Assembly (NCBI GenBank): GCA_942159475.1
Contig: OW804096.1
Coordinates: 18,996,906 to 19,060,905, forward strand
DNA: 64,000 nt
Direction: 5' to 3'
DNA from: Sthenelais limicola
Taxonomy: Eukaryota; Annelida; Polychaeta; Phyllodocida; Sigalionidae
Position 1 is the stretch's first letter; each line of letters opens with the position of its first letter. Positions 31,905-42,728 of this stretch are shown piece after piece. Below the pieces are notes generated by a model, which saw only the letters and a list, made by a program, of their open reading frames with translations, was not told the origin of the DNA and did no database searches. Made by a program: the position numbers and the translations under genes.

Positions 31905-32107
31905 AAGATTTTCAGAAAATGTACAATCACGTTTAAGACAAAAATGAGCTTCAAAATGCAGTTTAACATAACAGATCTGATATTTTAAATCAATGCGATA
32001 TCAAATATACTCAGATATACCCGGTATTCTTTATTTTTCCGCCTAATTTAGGAGAATTTCCTAAATGTGTAGAGCTGCCAATTGTACATTTTCTGAAAAT
32101 CTGATCC
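31905..32107 (-). mobile_element. MITE family 1 copy, left end replaced
   Basis: Type B. Left tip missing (ATGTAAGATTTTCAG). Right end CTGATCC. AATTATGTAAG occurs at both junctions. Confidence 0.85.
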
Positions 32108-32204
32108 AATTATGTAAGGTAGTTATTATATTATAATACAGTAGTGTTTGGTAATATACAATTATTCTGACATTCTCGAGAACTCAAACCTTTTAAAAGT
32201 AAAA

Positions 32205-32620
32205 TGTGATGTGTTCCAGTAAAATGAGTCACAAGTCGCAAAATTGGTGTTTTTCAAAGTCGTTCACTTACAAGATTTCTTTGTTGGAATAGTTTATTTT
32301 TTGGAGCGAGTGTCCAGTCCTTGTGGTTGTGTAAATACATCTACCAAATTTCAAGATTGTTTATTAATTATATCAGTGCGTTTCTTAGATCACCCCATTG
32401 AGTATATTTAGCTACTTTACTGATAATTATCCCCCTAGAAATATTGCAAACGTTTTTTTTTCAAAAATGAAAATATCTAACTAAAAGGATAAAAGTACTA
32501 ATCAGATGTCCTTAATGTTTACATTCATTGGAATCACCCTGATCTCCTCTTTCCAAATGTGGTGATATCTCAAAATCCATATTTTGCGACTTTTAACTCA
32601 TTTTCCTGAAACGGATCACA
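32205..32620 (-). mobile_element. MITE family 2, complete copy
   Basis: Termini TGTGATGTGTTCCAG and 'cctgaaacggatcaca'. About 416 bp. Confidence 0.88.
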
Positions 32621-32890
32621 AATAAGTCAAGAAATTCCCTAAATCGGAACCTCTGCCCAGTGCATGTTCACATGAAGTCAGTGTAATAACGGCATTAAGA
32701 GACATTAAGAGACATTCGATAGCAGCAAACGCACTTGTAGTGGGAAGGAATTGCATGGGATCTTGAGAGAAATTTAAACTTGGAATGAGGAGAAATCGGA
32801 AACGTTTTAACGCACTGGTTTTAACTGTACACGCACTATAGGGTCAGGGGCCTGAAAATGTACAATCGGCAGCTTTTAGTTTTATTTGAG
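32621..32890. other. No feature seen
   Basis: Unique-looking sequence. A phrase 'gggtcaggggcctgaaaatgtacaat' near 32840 is a MITE family 1 tip only. Confidence 0.45.
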
Positions 32891-32904
32891 TAAGTGAGGT
32901 ATAG

Positions 32905-33135
32905 AGGGTGAGTGAGTGAGTGAGATTGGTTGCTTTATGCCCTTATCAACACATTTAATATGGTTATATCAAGGGCGGGAGAGCTGAGAGGGAGGCAGTG
33001 AGTGAGATTGGTTGCTTTACGCCCTTATCAACACATTTAATATGGTTATATCAAGGGCGGGAGAGCTGAGAGGGAGGCAGTTTATGATCATACCCAGGAA
33101 ATAGAGATAGAGAAGAAGGAAGAGGGAGACAATTT
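32905..33135 (+). repeat. Compound repeat, short locus (82-bp x2, then one 73-bp unit)
   Basis: Two copies of 'gagattggttgctttacgcccttatcaac..gggcgggagagctgagagg', then 'gcagtttatgatcatacccaggaaatagagatagagaag' once. The same order is expanded at 37130-38370. Confidence 0.9.
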
Positions 33136-33199
33136 TTATTTGATTTGAACAGTATTTCTATTCGGGATATGAATTACACATTATGATATTTTATAAGAT

Positions 33200-33395
33200 A
33201 CTAACTTATAACGATGGAGAGCGATATTAGTTTTTAAAAACCTAAATTTTCGTAAATTAGGCAGAAAATGATAAATACTAACTAAAATGTGATAATATGT
33301 AAATGTCTGATATTGATATGTTTCATACAATGTTTACTACCATTAGAATTTGCTTGATCTCATCTTTTCAAATATGCTTATATCTCAAAAAAGTA
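33200..33395 (-). mobile_element. MITE family 2 fragment
   Basis: Diverged interior ending 'gcttgatctcatcttttcaaatatg..tatctcaaaa'. No terminus. Confidence 0.6.
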
Positions 33396-33411
33396 TGTAG
33401 TATGTAGTATG

Positions 33412-33506
33412 TAGTATGGAACTTTATTTTGAACCTCAATTTTGTCTTAAATTTGGGTTATTTTAGATGATAAAGGAGGCCAGTTGTACATTTTCTCAAG
33501 CGCTGA
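33412..33506 (+). mobile_element. MITE family 1 fragment, right half
   Basis: 'ggaactttattttgaacctca' to 'gtacattttctcaagcgctgacc'. Degenerate. Confidence 0.65.
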
Positions 33507-33574
33507 CCTTGTGAAAGGTCAACTGAAAGAAGTCATGTTTCAGACTAATGTTATTACTGCACGTGGATGTATGT

Positions 33575-33810
33575 GGGTCACATTTTCAGAAAATGTACAA
33601 TTCACCTTCACCAATCCTCTCAAATAAACCAAATTTAAGACAAAAATCAGGTTCAAAATACTGTTCAACATAACCAAAACAGACTGTTTGAAGCAAGGCA
33701 ATACAGAATATACCCATATATACCTAGTGTTGGTGATTATTCAGTCCTATTTAGCAGAATTTACAAAATATGTTGATCTGCCCATTGTACATTTTCTGAA
33801 AATCTGACCC
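33575..33810 (-). mobile_element. MITE family 1 copy, TSD ATGT
   Basis: Type C. Left GGGTCACATTTTCAG. ATGT on both sides. Confidence 0.92.
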
Positions 33811-33954
33811 ATGTCCCACACGCTATTTGTATGGGACAGAGTAGTGCGGGAATTTGCCCCACATTAAAGTGTGTGGTATTACTTCTGGTTTATTTTGTTG
33901 ACAAAGTTAGGTCAGTCAACGTCGGTCAAGAACTTAATATTTTCTACTTATTGT

Positions 33955-34740
33955 TCCACTCTTTTCAAACCCATCTAAAAGTCATTTGACCAAAATTGTA
34001 GAGAATTTTGTTTGGTTGTTTTTGCTACAGGGTTTCTAAACGTCCTTATTTGTTCCTTGAGGACCGCCAAAATCCTTTCTTACAATGAATTCACTTATTA
34101 TCACTCACCAGTGACTTTCTTCTCTCAGTGATTAGACTTTAAATGTTTGTATTTAAAAATATACCAGCAGCAGAATATTGATGAATCCAGTCCTATAAGT
34201 TATAATATGAGTAACTCTTGTATAAACATATAACAGCAGCAGAATATTGATAACCCCAGTCCTATACATCATAATATGAGTAACACTTGTATAAACATAT
34301 AACAGCAGCAGAATATTGATAAATCCAGTCCTATAAGTCATGATATGAGTAACTCTTGTATAAACATATAACAGCAGCAGAATATTGATAAATCCAGTCC
34401 TATAAGTCATAATATGAGTAACTCTTGTATAAGCATATAACAGCAGCAGAATATTGATAAATCCAGTCCTATAAGTCATAATATGAGTAACTCTTGTATA
34501 AACATAAACCAGCTGCAGAATATTGATAATTTCAGTCATATAAGTCATAATATGAGTAACTCTTATATATAAACATATACCAGCTGCAGAATATTGATAA
34601 ATACCATCTAATAAGTCATAATATGACTAACACTTATATTTATAAACATATATTCTGCTGCTAGTATATCTACTAGCAGGAGAATATTGATAAATTCCGT
34701 CCTATAAATCATAATTATGAGTGAATGTGGTAACATTTGT
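33955..34740 (+). repeat. Dispersed element containing the 69-bp array, expanded copy
   Basis: The leading 190 bp ('cactcttttcaaacccatctaaa' to 'tctctcagtgatta') match 59330-59515. The 69-bp units follow at 34160-34690 (about eight copies), against about one at 59520-59600. Confidence 0.85.
34160..34690. repeat. 69-bp minisatellite
   Basis: Unit 'cagcagcagaatattgataa' plus 'atccagtcctataagtcata' plus 'atatgagtaactcttgtata' plus 'aacatataa'. The unit is 23 codons, so the minus strand stays open as a repeated hydrophobic peptide. Confidence 0.93.
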
Positions 34741-35025
34741 TTGTCATTATAGCTGAAAATGAAGCTTTAATTAATTCTCCATATTTTAGTCGACTTTCAA
34801 GATTTATCCTAGATGCCAGACCCAGACCCAGACTGGAGATATTGACATTAGGAGGAGTGGGTTCACTGATCTGTCCATTCTGTAGGAGGGATTAAGGGAT
34901 TAAGGGGATTAGATGGGATTAGTACAGGAGCGTGTAAAGCGCTTATGCCGGCCACTAATACTGCAGTAGCACCACACGATGCCGCAACCTCAATCATTGA
35001 TTTGTCTTTACGTGGATTAGTGTAC
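34741..35025. other. No feature seen
   Basis: Spacer between two arrays. Confidence 0.5.
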
Positions 35026-36598
35026 ATGCTGGGTATATCCATGTACATTGTATTCCAGGCTATGTTATTGTATATGTAACAATAGATTGTAGAGTAGAAC
35101 TGGGTATATCCATGTACATTGTATTCCAGGCTATGTTATTGTACATGTAACAATAGATGGTAGAGTAGAACTGGGTATATCCATGTACATTGTATTCCAG
35201 GCTATGTTATTGTACATGTAACAATAGATGGTAGAATAGAACTGGGTATATCCATGTACATTGTATTCCAGGCTATGTTATTGTACATGTAACAATAGAT
35301 GGTAGAGTAGAACTGGGTATATCCATGTACATTGTATTCCAGGCTATGTTATTGTATATATGTAACAATAGATGGTAGAGTAGAACTGGGTATATCCATG
35401 TACATTGTATTCCAGGCTATGTTATTGTACATGTAACAATAGATGGTAGAGTAGAACTGGGTATATCCATGTACATTGTATTGCAGGCTATGTTATTGTA
35501 CATGTAACAATAGATGGTAGAGTAGAACTGGGTATATCCATGTACATTGTATTCCAGGCTATGTTATTGTATATGTAACAATAGATGCTAGAGTAGAACT
35601 GGGTATATCCATGTACATTGTATTCCAGGCTATGTTATTGTACATGTAACAATAGATGGTAGAGTAGAACTGGGTATATCCATGTACATTGTATTCCAGG
35701 CTATGTTATTGTATATGTAACAATAGATGGTAGAGTAGAACTGGGTATATCCATGAACATTGTATTCCAGGCTATGTTATTGTACATGTAACAATAGATG
35801 GTAGAGTAGAACTGGGTATATCCATGTACATTGTATTCCAGGCTATGTTATTGTATATGTAACAATAGATGCTAGGGTAGAACTGGGTATATCAATGTAC
35901 ATTGTATTCCAGGCTATGTTATTGTATATGTAACAATAGATGGTAGAGTAGAACTGGGTATATCCATGTACATTGTATTCCAGGCTATGTTATTGTACAT
36001 GTAACAATAGATGGTAGAGTAGAACTGGGTATATCCATGTACATTGTATTCCAGGCTATGTTATTGTACATGTAACAATAGATGGTAGAGTAGAACTGGG
36101 TATATCCATGTACATTGTATTCCAGGCTATGTTATTGTACATGTAACAATAGATGGTAGAGTAGAACTGGGTATATCCATGTACATTGTATTCCAGGCTA
36201 TGTTATTGTATATGTAACAATAGATGGTAGAGTAGAACTGGGTATATCCATGTACATTGTATTCCAAGCTATGTTATTGTATATATATAACAATAGATGC
36301 TAGAGTAGAACTGGGTATATCCATGTACATTGTATTCCAGGCTATGTTATTGTACATGTAACAATAGATGGTAGAGTAGAACTGGGTATATCCATGTACA
36401 TTGTATTCCAGGCTATGTTATTGTACATGTAACGATAGATGGTAGAGTAGAACTGGGTATATCCATGTACATTGTATTCCAAGCTATGTTATTGTATATA
36501 TAACAATAGATGCTAGAGTAGAACTGGGTATATCCATGTACATTGTATTCCAGGCTATGTTATTGCACATGTAACAATAGATGGTAGAGTAGAACATC
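35026..36598. repeat. 71-bp satellite, about 22 units
   Basis: Unit 'actgggtatatccatgtaca' plus 'ttgtattccaggctatgtta' and onward to 'caatagatggtagagtaga'. Spacing is 71 bp (35100, 35171, 35242). Units are about 95% alike, with TA/CA and short indel variants. Confidence 0.95.
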
Positions 36599-36620
36599 AC
36601 AGTCTGGTCAAACATAATTA

Positions 36621-37068
36621 TGTCATGTGTTTCAGACAAATGAATCACAAGTGGTTTTATTGGCTTTAAATGAATAAAATAAATTTAATGAAAATTCGCA
36701 AAAAATGATATTTTTCAAAGAGATTAATTCATCACAAGACTGTTCTGATTGTTCTGATTCTTAGAGGATTTAGCAATGTTAGGCATATGAATCTATCTAC
36801 CAAATCTCAGGACATTGTATAAAATATATCTTTGCATTTTGAAGGTGATTCTATGCAGTATATTTAGTTAAATGTGGCTAGTAATTGTCCACCAAGACAT
36901 ATTGCAAAACAAAAATAGAAATATCAAACTTGAAATATAGAAACACTCATTAAGTGTTTCTAATAATTATCATCATTAGCATGTGCTTGATCTCATCTTT
37001 TAAAATATGATGAAATCTCAAAACCAATTCTTTGTGACTTGTAACTCATTTTCCTGTAACACATTGCA
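36621..37068 (-). mobile_element. MITE family 2 copy, diverged
   Basis: Left terminus TGTCATGTGTTTCAGACAAA, right 'gacttgtaactcattttcctgtaacacatt'. Extra sequence near the left end. Confidence 0.8.
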
Positions 37069-37129
37069 TGGTAGTTATATCCATGCATGTATTCTTTGAA
37101 ACTAGACAGTCTGGTCAAATATTTTATTG

Positions 37130-37465
37130 TAGTGAGTGAGTGAGTGAGATTGGTTGCTTTACGCCCTTATCAACACATTTAATATGGTTATATCAAGGGT
37201 GGGAGAGCTGAGAGGGAGTGAGTGAGTGAGATTGGTTGCTTTACGCCCTTATCAACACATTTAATATGGTTATATCAAGGGCGGGAGAGCTGAGAGGGAG
37301 TGAGTAAGTGAGATTGGTTGCTTTACGCCCTTATCAACACATTTAATATGGTTATATCAAGGGCGGGAGAGCTGAGAGGGAGTGAGTGAGTGAGATTGGT
37401 TGCTTTACGCCTTTATCAACACATTTAATATGGTTATATCAAGGGCGGGAGAGTTGAGAGGGAAG
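37130..37465. repeat. 82-bp minisatellite, four units
   Basis: 'gggagagctg' recurs at 37201, 37283 and 37365 (period 82). Same unit as 32905-33080. Confidence 0.93.
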
Positions 37466-38370
37466 CAGTTTATGATCATACCCAGGAAATAGAGGTAGAG
37501 AAGAAGGGAGAGAGAGACAGAAAAAAATAGACAGAAAGGCTGTTTATGATCATACCCAGGAATAAAAGATAGAGAAGAAGTGAGAAAGAGACAGAAAAAA
37601 GAGACAGAAAGGCACTTTATGGTCATACCCAGGAAATAGAGATAGAGAAGTATGGAGAGAGACAGAGAAAAGAGACCAAAAGGCAGTTTATGGTTGTACC
37701 CAGGAAATAGAGATAGAGAAGAATGGAAAGAGAGACAGAGAAAAGAGACTGAAAAGCACTTCATGGTCTTACCCAGGAAATAGAGATAGAGAAGAAGGGA
37801 GAGAGAGACAGAGAAAAGAGACAGAAAGGCAGTTTATGGTCATACCCAGGAAGTAGAGATAGAGAAGAAGGGAGAGAAAGACAGAGAAAAGAGACAGAAA
37901 GGCACTTTATGGTCATACCCAGGAAATAGAGATAGAGGAGAAGGGAGAGAGAGACAGATAAAAAGAGACAGAAAGGCACTTTATGGTCATACCCAGGAAA
38001 TAGAGATAGAGAAGAAGGGAGAGAGAGACAGAGAAAAAGAGACAGAAAGGCACTTTATGGTCATACCCAGGAAGTAGAGATAGAGAAGAAGGAAGAGAAA
38101 GACAGAGAAAAGAGACAGAAAGGCACGTTATGGTCATACCCAGGAAATAGAGATAGAGGAGAAGGGAGAGAGAGACAGATAAAAAGAGACAGAAAGGCAC
38201 TTTATGGTCATACCCAGGAAATAGAGATAGAGAAGAAGGAAGAGAAAGACAGAGAAAAGAGACAGAAAGGCACTTTATGATCTTACCCAGGAAATAGAGA
38301 TAGAGAAGAAGGGAGCGAAAGACAGAGAAGAAGAGACCAAAAGGCAGTTTATGGTCTTACCCAGGAAGTA
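37466..38370. repeat. 73-bp minisatellite, about 12 units
   Basis: 'tttatggtcatacccaggaa' then a purine-rich 'atagagatagagaagaaggg..gagacagaaaggcac'. Period mostly 73-74. Ser/Leu/Phe-rich minus-strand frames are artefacts. Confidence 0.93.
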
Positions 38371-38407
38371 TTCATGCCACTAATAGCGCAAGACACTCCA
38401 AAGATAT

Positions 38408-38641
38408 GGGTGAAATCGCCAGAAAGTGTACAACTCACATTCACCAATCTTCTCAAATAACCCACATTTAAGACAAAAATGAGCTTTAAAATGCAGTTAA
38501 ACATAACAGAACTGACATTTTAAATCAATGCGATACCAAATATACTCAGATATTCTGGTATTCATCATTTTTCAGCCTAATTTAGAAGAATTTCCAAAAT
38601 GTTTAGAGCTGCCAATTGTACATTTTCCGAAAATCTGACCC
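38408..38641 (-). mobile_element. MITE family 1 copy, variant left end, TSD ATAT
   Basis: Left end GGGTGAAATCGCCAGAAA (the variant terminus). Right end CCGAAAATCTGACCC. Lies about 40 bp after the 73-bp array. Confidence 0.9.
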
Positions 38642-38649
38642 ATATATAC

Positions 38650-38715
38650 ATTCTAAGCAAGGGTTCTTGGAGGAAAATATAATTGTTTGTGACGCATGAC
38701 TCACTTTCTGCAACA
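38650..38715 (+). mobile_element. MITE family 2 fragment, right end
   Basis: 'ttctaagcaagggttcttgg' to 'gcaacacatcacat'. Confidence 0.65.
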
Positions 38716-38950
38716 CATCACATATAAAGTAGCTTAGTGAAGGTACATTGATATTGGCGTGTCTGCACTGTATACATTTGTGCATGATGAGAACATACAG
38801 AGGCACAGCGACCCCGGTGGCCGCGGGAGGAGATAACGGAGTCTTTGTCAGCCTCCACACGACTGTGTGGTATGGACAAATGGTGGCTTAATCAATATAG
38901 TGCATCTCACTTGTACATTACACACTACTATATATACTCCTGGGTGCCTG
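38716..38950. other. No feature seen
   Basis: Unique-looking, moderately GC-rich around 38800. Confidence 0.5.
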
Positions 38951-38954
38951 GAGC

Positions 38955-39635
38955 ACTGGAGGGGGGGGGGTGGGGTGAGAGGGGGTGAGAAGGGGGTAGG
39001 AAGGGGTTGAGAGGGTGCGGAGGGTCGAGGTTGAGAGGAGGAGGGGGTTGGAGAGGGTTGAGGGGGATGATGGGGGGCAGGGGTTGAGATGGGGAGGGGG
39101 TTGAGAGGTACAGGGGGTTGAGAGGGGGTTGAAAGGGGTTGAGAGGGGGAGGGGGTCGTGTGTGGGGTTGTGAGAGGGAGGGGGGGTTTGAAAGGGGAGA
39201 GGGGGATGAAAGAGGAGTGGGGGTTGAGAGGGGAGGGCTTTAAAAGGGTGGATGGGGTTTAGAGTGGTAGGGAGGAGTGGAGAGGGTTTAGAGGGGGAGG
39301 TAGGGGTAAGGAGATGGAGAGGGTGGAGGAGTGTGTGTGTGTGTGTGGGGGGGGGGTGAAAGGGGGTAGGAAGGGGTTGAGAGGTGGGGTGAGGAGGGGG
39401 TATAGAGGGGGTTGAGAAGGGTGAGGGGTTTGCATGTGGGGTTGCGAGAGAGAGAGAGGGGTTGAGAGGCGAGAAGGGGTTGAAAGGGAGGGATTTAGAG
39501 GGTGGAGGGGGTTTAGAGGGTAAAAGGGGTTTAGAGGGGGGGGAGGGGTGGAGGGGTATAGAGGGGGAGGGAGGGGTAAGGGGGTGGAGAGGGTGGAGGG
39601 TGGAGAGGGGGTGGGGAGTTTGAGGGTTGGACTGA
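38955..39635. repeat. G-rich degenerate tandem (gagggggttgagagg)
   Basis: Runs of 3-10 G at short spacing on the plus strand, so many potential G-quadruplexes. Contains (GT)n at about 39330-39346. Confidence 0.9.
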
Positions 39636-39689
39636 CTGTTGTTTGGGCATTTAGATACACAGCCTATCAGTTCAGATAAGAATGGTTTT

Positions 39690-39765
39690 GCAATAGGATT
39701 TTTTTACGGGAGACTCTCCCTCAGTTTGAAGGGACTCTCTCATCTATGAGCCTAGACTGGGGGGT
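39690..39765 (-). repeat. Family 8 unit, inverted
   Basis: 'ccctcagtttgaagggactctctc' and 'gagcctagactgg'. Confidence 0.6.
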
Positions 39766-39844
39766 CAGCGGGTGGAGGAGGTGATTGTGCTGTCCGCTGG
39801 GGGGCAGCACTGGTCGTAGTGTACCTTTTTACCTGTTAGCTTTT

Positions 39845-40079
39845 GGGTCAGATTTTCAGAAAATGTACAATTCAACTTCACCAATCTTCTCAAATAACCC
39901 AAATTCCAGACGAAAATAAACTTCAAAACACAGTTCAACCTAACCAAACAGATTGCTAGAATCAATGCAATGCCGAATATACTCGAATTTACCTGGTAAT
40001 GACCAAATTGCAGCCTAATTTAGCAGAATTTACTAAATCTGTACAGCTGCCAATTGAACATTTTCTGAAAATCTGACCC
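39845..40079 (-). mobile_element. MITE family 1 copy
   Basis: Type A. Both ends intact. No clear target duplication (TTTT/TAAA). Confidence 0.9.
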
Positions 40080-40208
40080 TAAAGTAGCTGTGTTGTTGTC
40101 TCTTTTATGACAACCAGGGTTTAACCTATTTACTCCATTATATATTGTCTGTGATCAATATTGCTTCCAGAGTGATTGTACCATGTGTTGTCATTACCAG
40201 AAGTACAT

Positions 40209-40443
40209 GGGTCAGATTTTCAGAAAGTGCACAATTGGCCTTCACCAATCCTCTCAAATAACCGAAATTTAAGACGAAAATCATGTTCAAAAGACAGTTC
40301 AACATAACCAGACAGATTTATTTAATGAATACAATACAGAATACACTCAGATATACCCAGTGTTTATCAAGCTTCACTCTAATTTAGCAGAATTTGTTAG
40401 ATGTGTAGAACTGTAGATTGTGCATTTTCTAAAAATCTGACCC
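40209..40443 (-). mobile_element. MITE family 1 copy
   Basis: Type D. Both ends clear. Flanks ACAT/TCCA. Confidence 0.88.
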
Positions 40444-40699
40444 TCCATGTGTTGATGTCATTGATTGACTTTTTATGTACTTTACTGAAGACACCTGGGG
40501 TCTTGGATCACCTGGATTGTCCGGATGTCTTGAACTTCTGGTTGGCATTTCATGAACTTCTTGTTGACATGGTAAAACTTGGAATAACTCAGGAATAAAA
40601 ATTGTGACTTTTTACATTCTACGGTATTTAAAAAAAAAATAATTCGTGAATGTTAGTGAATTGGGTACCATTCTGTCAATCATCCTGAGTAGCAAGTTC

Positions 40700-41285
40700 A
40701 TGTGATACATTTTGAGGTGTTGGTTGAGGATTGGTGTGAGGAGTGTGGACACTTATCTGGGAGGATATCTGGATGCCCATCTCTGTGTGATGTAATTCAC
40801 GCCAACACTACTAACTTTGCACTTATGCAAGGACTGCTTGATTGACAACCTTCTACCATCTCTGCAGTAAATCCCTGAAGGCCAGTGTGACATCCTATTG
40901 GTTGACATTTGTTGTATTCTATTGGCTATCTTGGTTTGATTGACAAGTTGCCACTTAAGGCCACTGTATAGGTTTTGAGAGGAACCCATTTAGAGAGGAC
41001 CACCCATGACTGAATCTGAGTGATCTACACCTACTACTCCCTTTGGGATTTCTGGGTTTCAAGTCTTGGAGACAGACAAGCTCGGAATTGCAAAGACTAA
41101 AAGACAATTGTGTATTATTAGATTACAATATGTTCTTTGATGTCTTATGTCTAATTCCCTTGCATTGTACTTTCATGTTTATCCAACTGCCTTTGTAAAC
41201 AGGGAGCGTGCAACTTTCCTAGTTGTTAATAAACTGAATTTTACTTGCACTCCTGTGTTCTTCTAATACAGACATTCGAGGCATT
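40700..41285 (+). other. Possible solo LTR or retroelement end, weakly supported
   Basis: Two CTATTGG (inverted CCAAT) boxes near 40893 and 40920, a TAATAAACTG polyadenylation-like signal near 41227 and a 'tgtgttcttctaatacaga' end give the layout of an LTR. No paired LTR, target duplication or primer-binding site was found. No gene is supported. Confidence 0.25.
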
Positions 41286-41539
41286 TCAGATTACAGTACG
41301 TCTGATATTCATAATCTAGCCATTGCGCACAAATAGTTGACCGTAGAATGTGTTTCCTTTGGAAACGCACAATATATACATTAACTTAAACTGATTATAA
41401 AGTTAAACAGAAAAATAGTTCATTAAATGATTGATTAACTTAATAAACTTATAACTTGTTGGTCGATTGTGTTTATCCACAGTTGAGGGATCGAATCTGA
41501 GCGATCACTACAGATGCACATTTTTATAATATTTGTCTA

Positions 41540-41725
41540 CATATATTGCGTTTTTATTTTTCAGCATATATTGCGGGGTTTTTTTCTGCATATATTCCGT
41601 TTTTATTTCTGCATATATTCTGTTTTTATTTTTCTGCATATATTCTGTTTTCATTTTTCTGCATATATTCCGTTTTTATTTTTCTGCATATATTCTGTTT
41701 TTATTTTTCTATATATTCTGTTTGA
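41540..41725. repeat. About 25-bp minisatellite (tgcatatattctgtttttatt)
   Basis: About seven degenerate units. Confidence 0.85.
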
Positions 41726-41734
41726 ATTTTCGTT

Positions 41735-41818
41735 GGGTTCTACCATGAAAATGGTTCAACTACATTTTGAACCTTATTTTTATGTTAAATTAAAGAGGAT
41801 TGGTGAAGGCGAATTGTA
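41735..41818 (+). mobile_element. MITE family 1 fragment
   Basis: 'ctacattttgaaccttattttta' to 'ttggtgaaggcgaattgta'. Confidence 0.65.
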
Positions 41819-41887
41819 GCAGGAGCATAGCGGGGCGAGAGGGAAGATTGAGGGTTGGGCTGGTCTAGGTGGTTAGGGGATGGAGTT

Positions 41888-42060
41888 TGATATTTTTATT
41901 TTTGAAAAAAAGTTTATATTCCGGGTGGACAATTACCAGTACAATGATTAATATAAGCCATAGGATGACCTTAAAAGCGCAAGGATATATTTCATACACT
42001 GTCCTGAGATTTGGTACATAGATTCATATGACTAAAAGTGTTAAATCCCGAAAAATCAAA
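41888..42060 (+). mobile_element. MITE family 2 internal fragment
   Basis: 'gatatttttatttttgaaaa', 'ggtggacaattaccagta' and 'gtcctgagatttggtacata' match the family middle. Confidence 0.65.
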
Positions 42061-42201
42061 CTTAAATTTGAAATATTTGAGACCATTCTTTTATTTTTTT
42101 TTATTCAGTTTAAGGCCAATACAATATTTAAATACTCAAAAAGAAAATACGCAATATCCCTCGGGGTATTTGTGAAAGTGAATTGTACAAAACAGACATA
42201 T

Positions 42202-42436
42202 GGGTCAGATTTTTCAGAAGATGTACAATTGTCAGCTGTACACATTTAGTAAATTTTGCTAAATTAGACTGCAATTTGGTCAATACTAGATAAATTCGAG
42301 TTTATTCGGCATTGCATTGATTCTAGCAATGTGTTTGGTTAGGTTGAACTGTATTTTGAACTTTATTTTCGTCTGCAATTTGAGATATTTGAGAGGATTT
42401 GTGAAGGTGAATCGTACATTTCCCGATGCCCTGCCC
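42202..42436 (+). mobile_element. MITE family 1 copy, right end decayed
   Basis: Type A. Left end intact. Right end CCCGATGCCCTGCCC. Confidence 0.82.
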
Positions 42437-42728
42437 ATCCTATACTAAAGCATGTGGTCAAGATAACGTGGGTAAAAGGTCAGAAGCGATATATACAAAT
42501 CGCTCCTATAGTACTCGTGAATCGCCGCTATAGCACTTCTCAATCGCTTTACATTCATGCTGCCCACTGGAGTGTCACTGAGAGGGCGATAATAGAGTGA
42601 TTGTCACTTAGATGGCGATAATAGGGTGATTTAGCGCGTCCAGGCACGGGGGACACCATATTGTTATGTCATCAGGGCGATGTGTAACACAGAAATGAGT
42701 CGTAGGTCTCAGTCTGTTGTGTGTGTGT
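42437..42728. other. Region rich in CGCTATAG/GCGATAATAG motifs
   Basis: 'aatcgctcctatag', 'aatcgccgctatag' and inverted 'ggcgataatagggtgattta' suggest an imperfect inverted repeat at 42495-42625. No gene. Confidence 0.35.

Noticed and set aside
34153..34548. Repeated 23-residue hydrophobic peptide on the minus strand
   Set aside because: Product of the 69-bp unit. The frame decays with unit variation and no start context or flanking gene exists.
37405..38200. Ser/Leu/Phe-rich frames resembling signal peptides
   Set aside because: Translation of the 73-bp minisatellite.
40401..40598. 65-codon plus-strand frame
   Set aside because: The first third is MITE family 1 sequence. The rest has no recognisable similarity.
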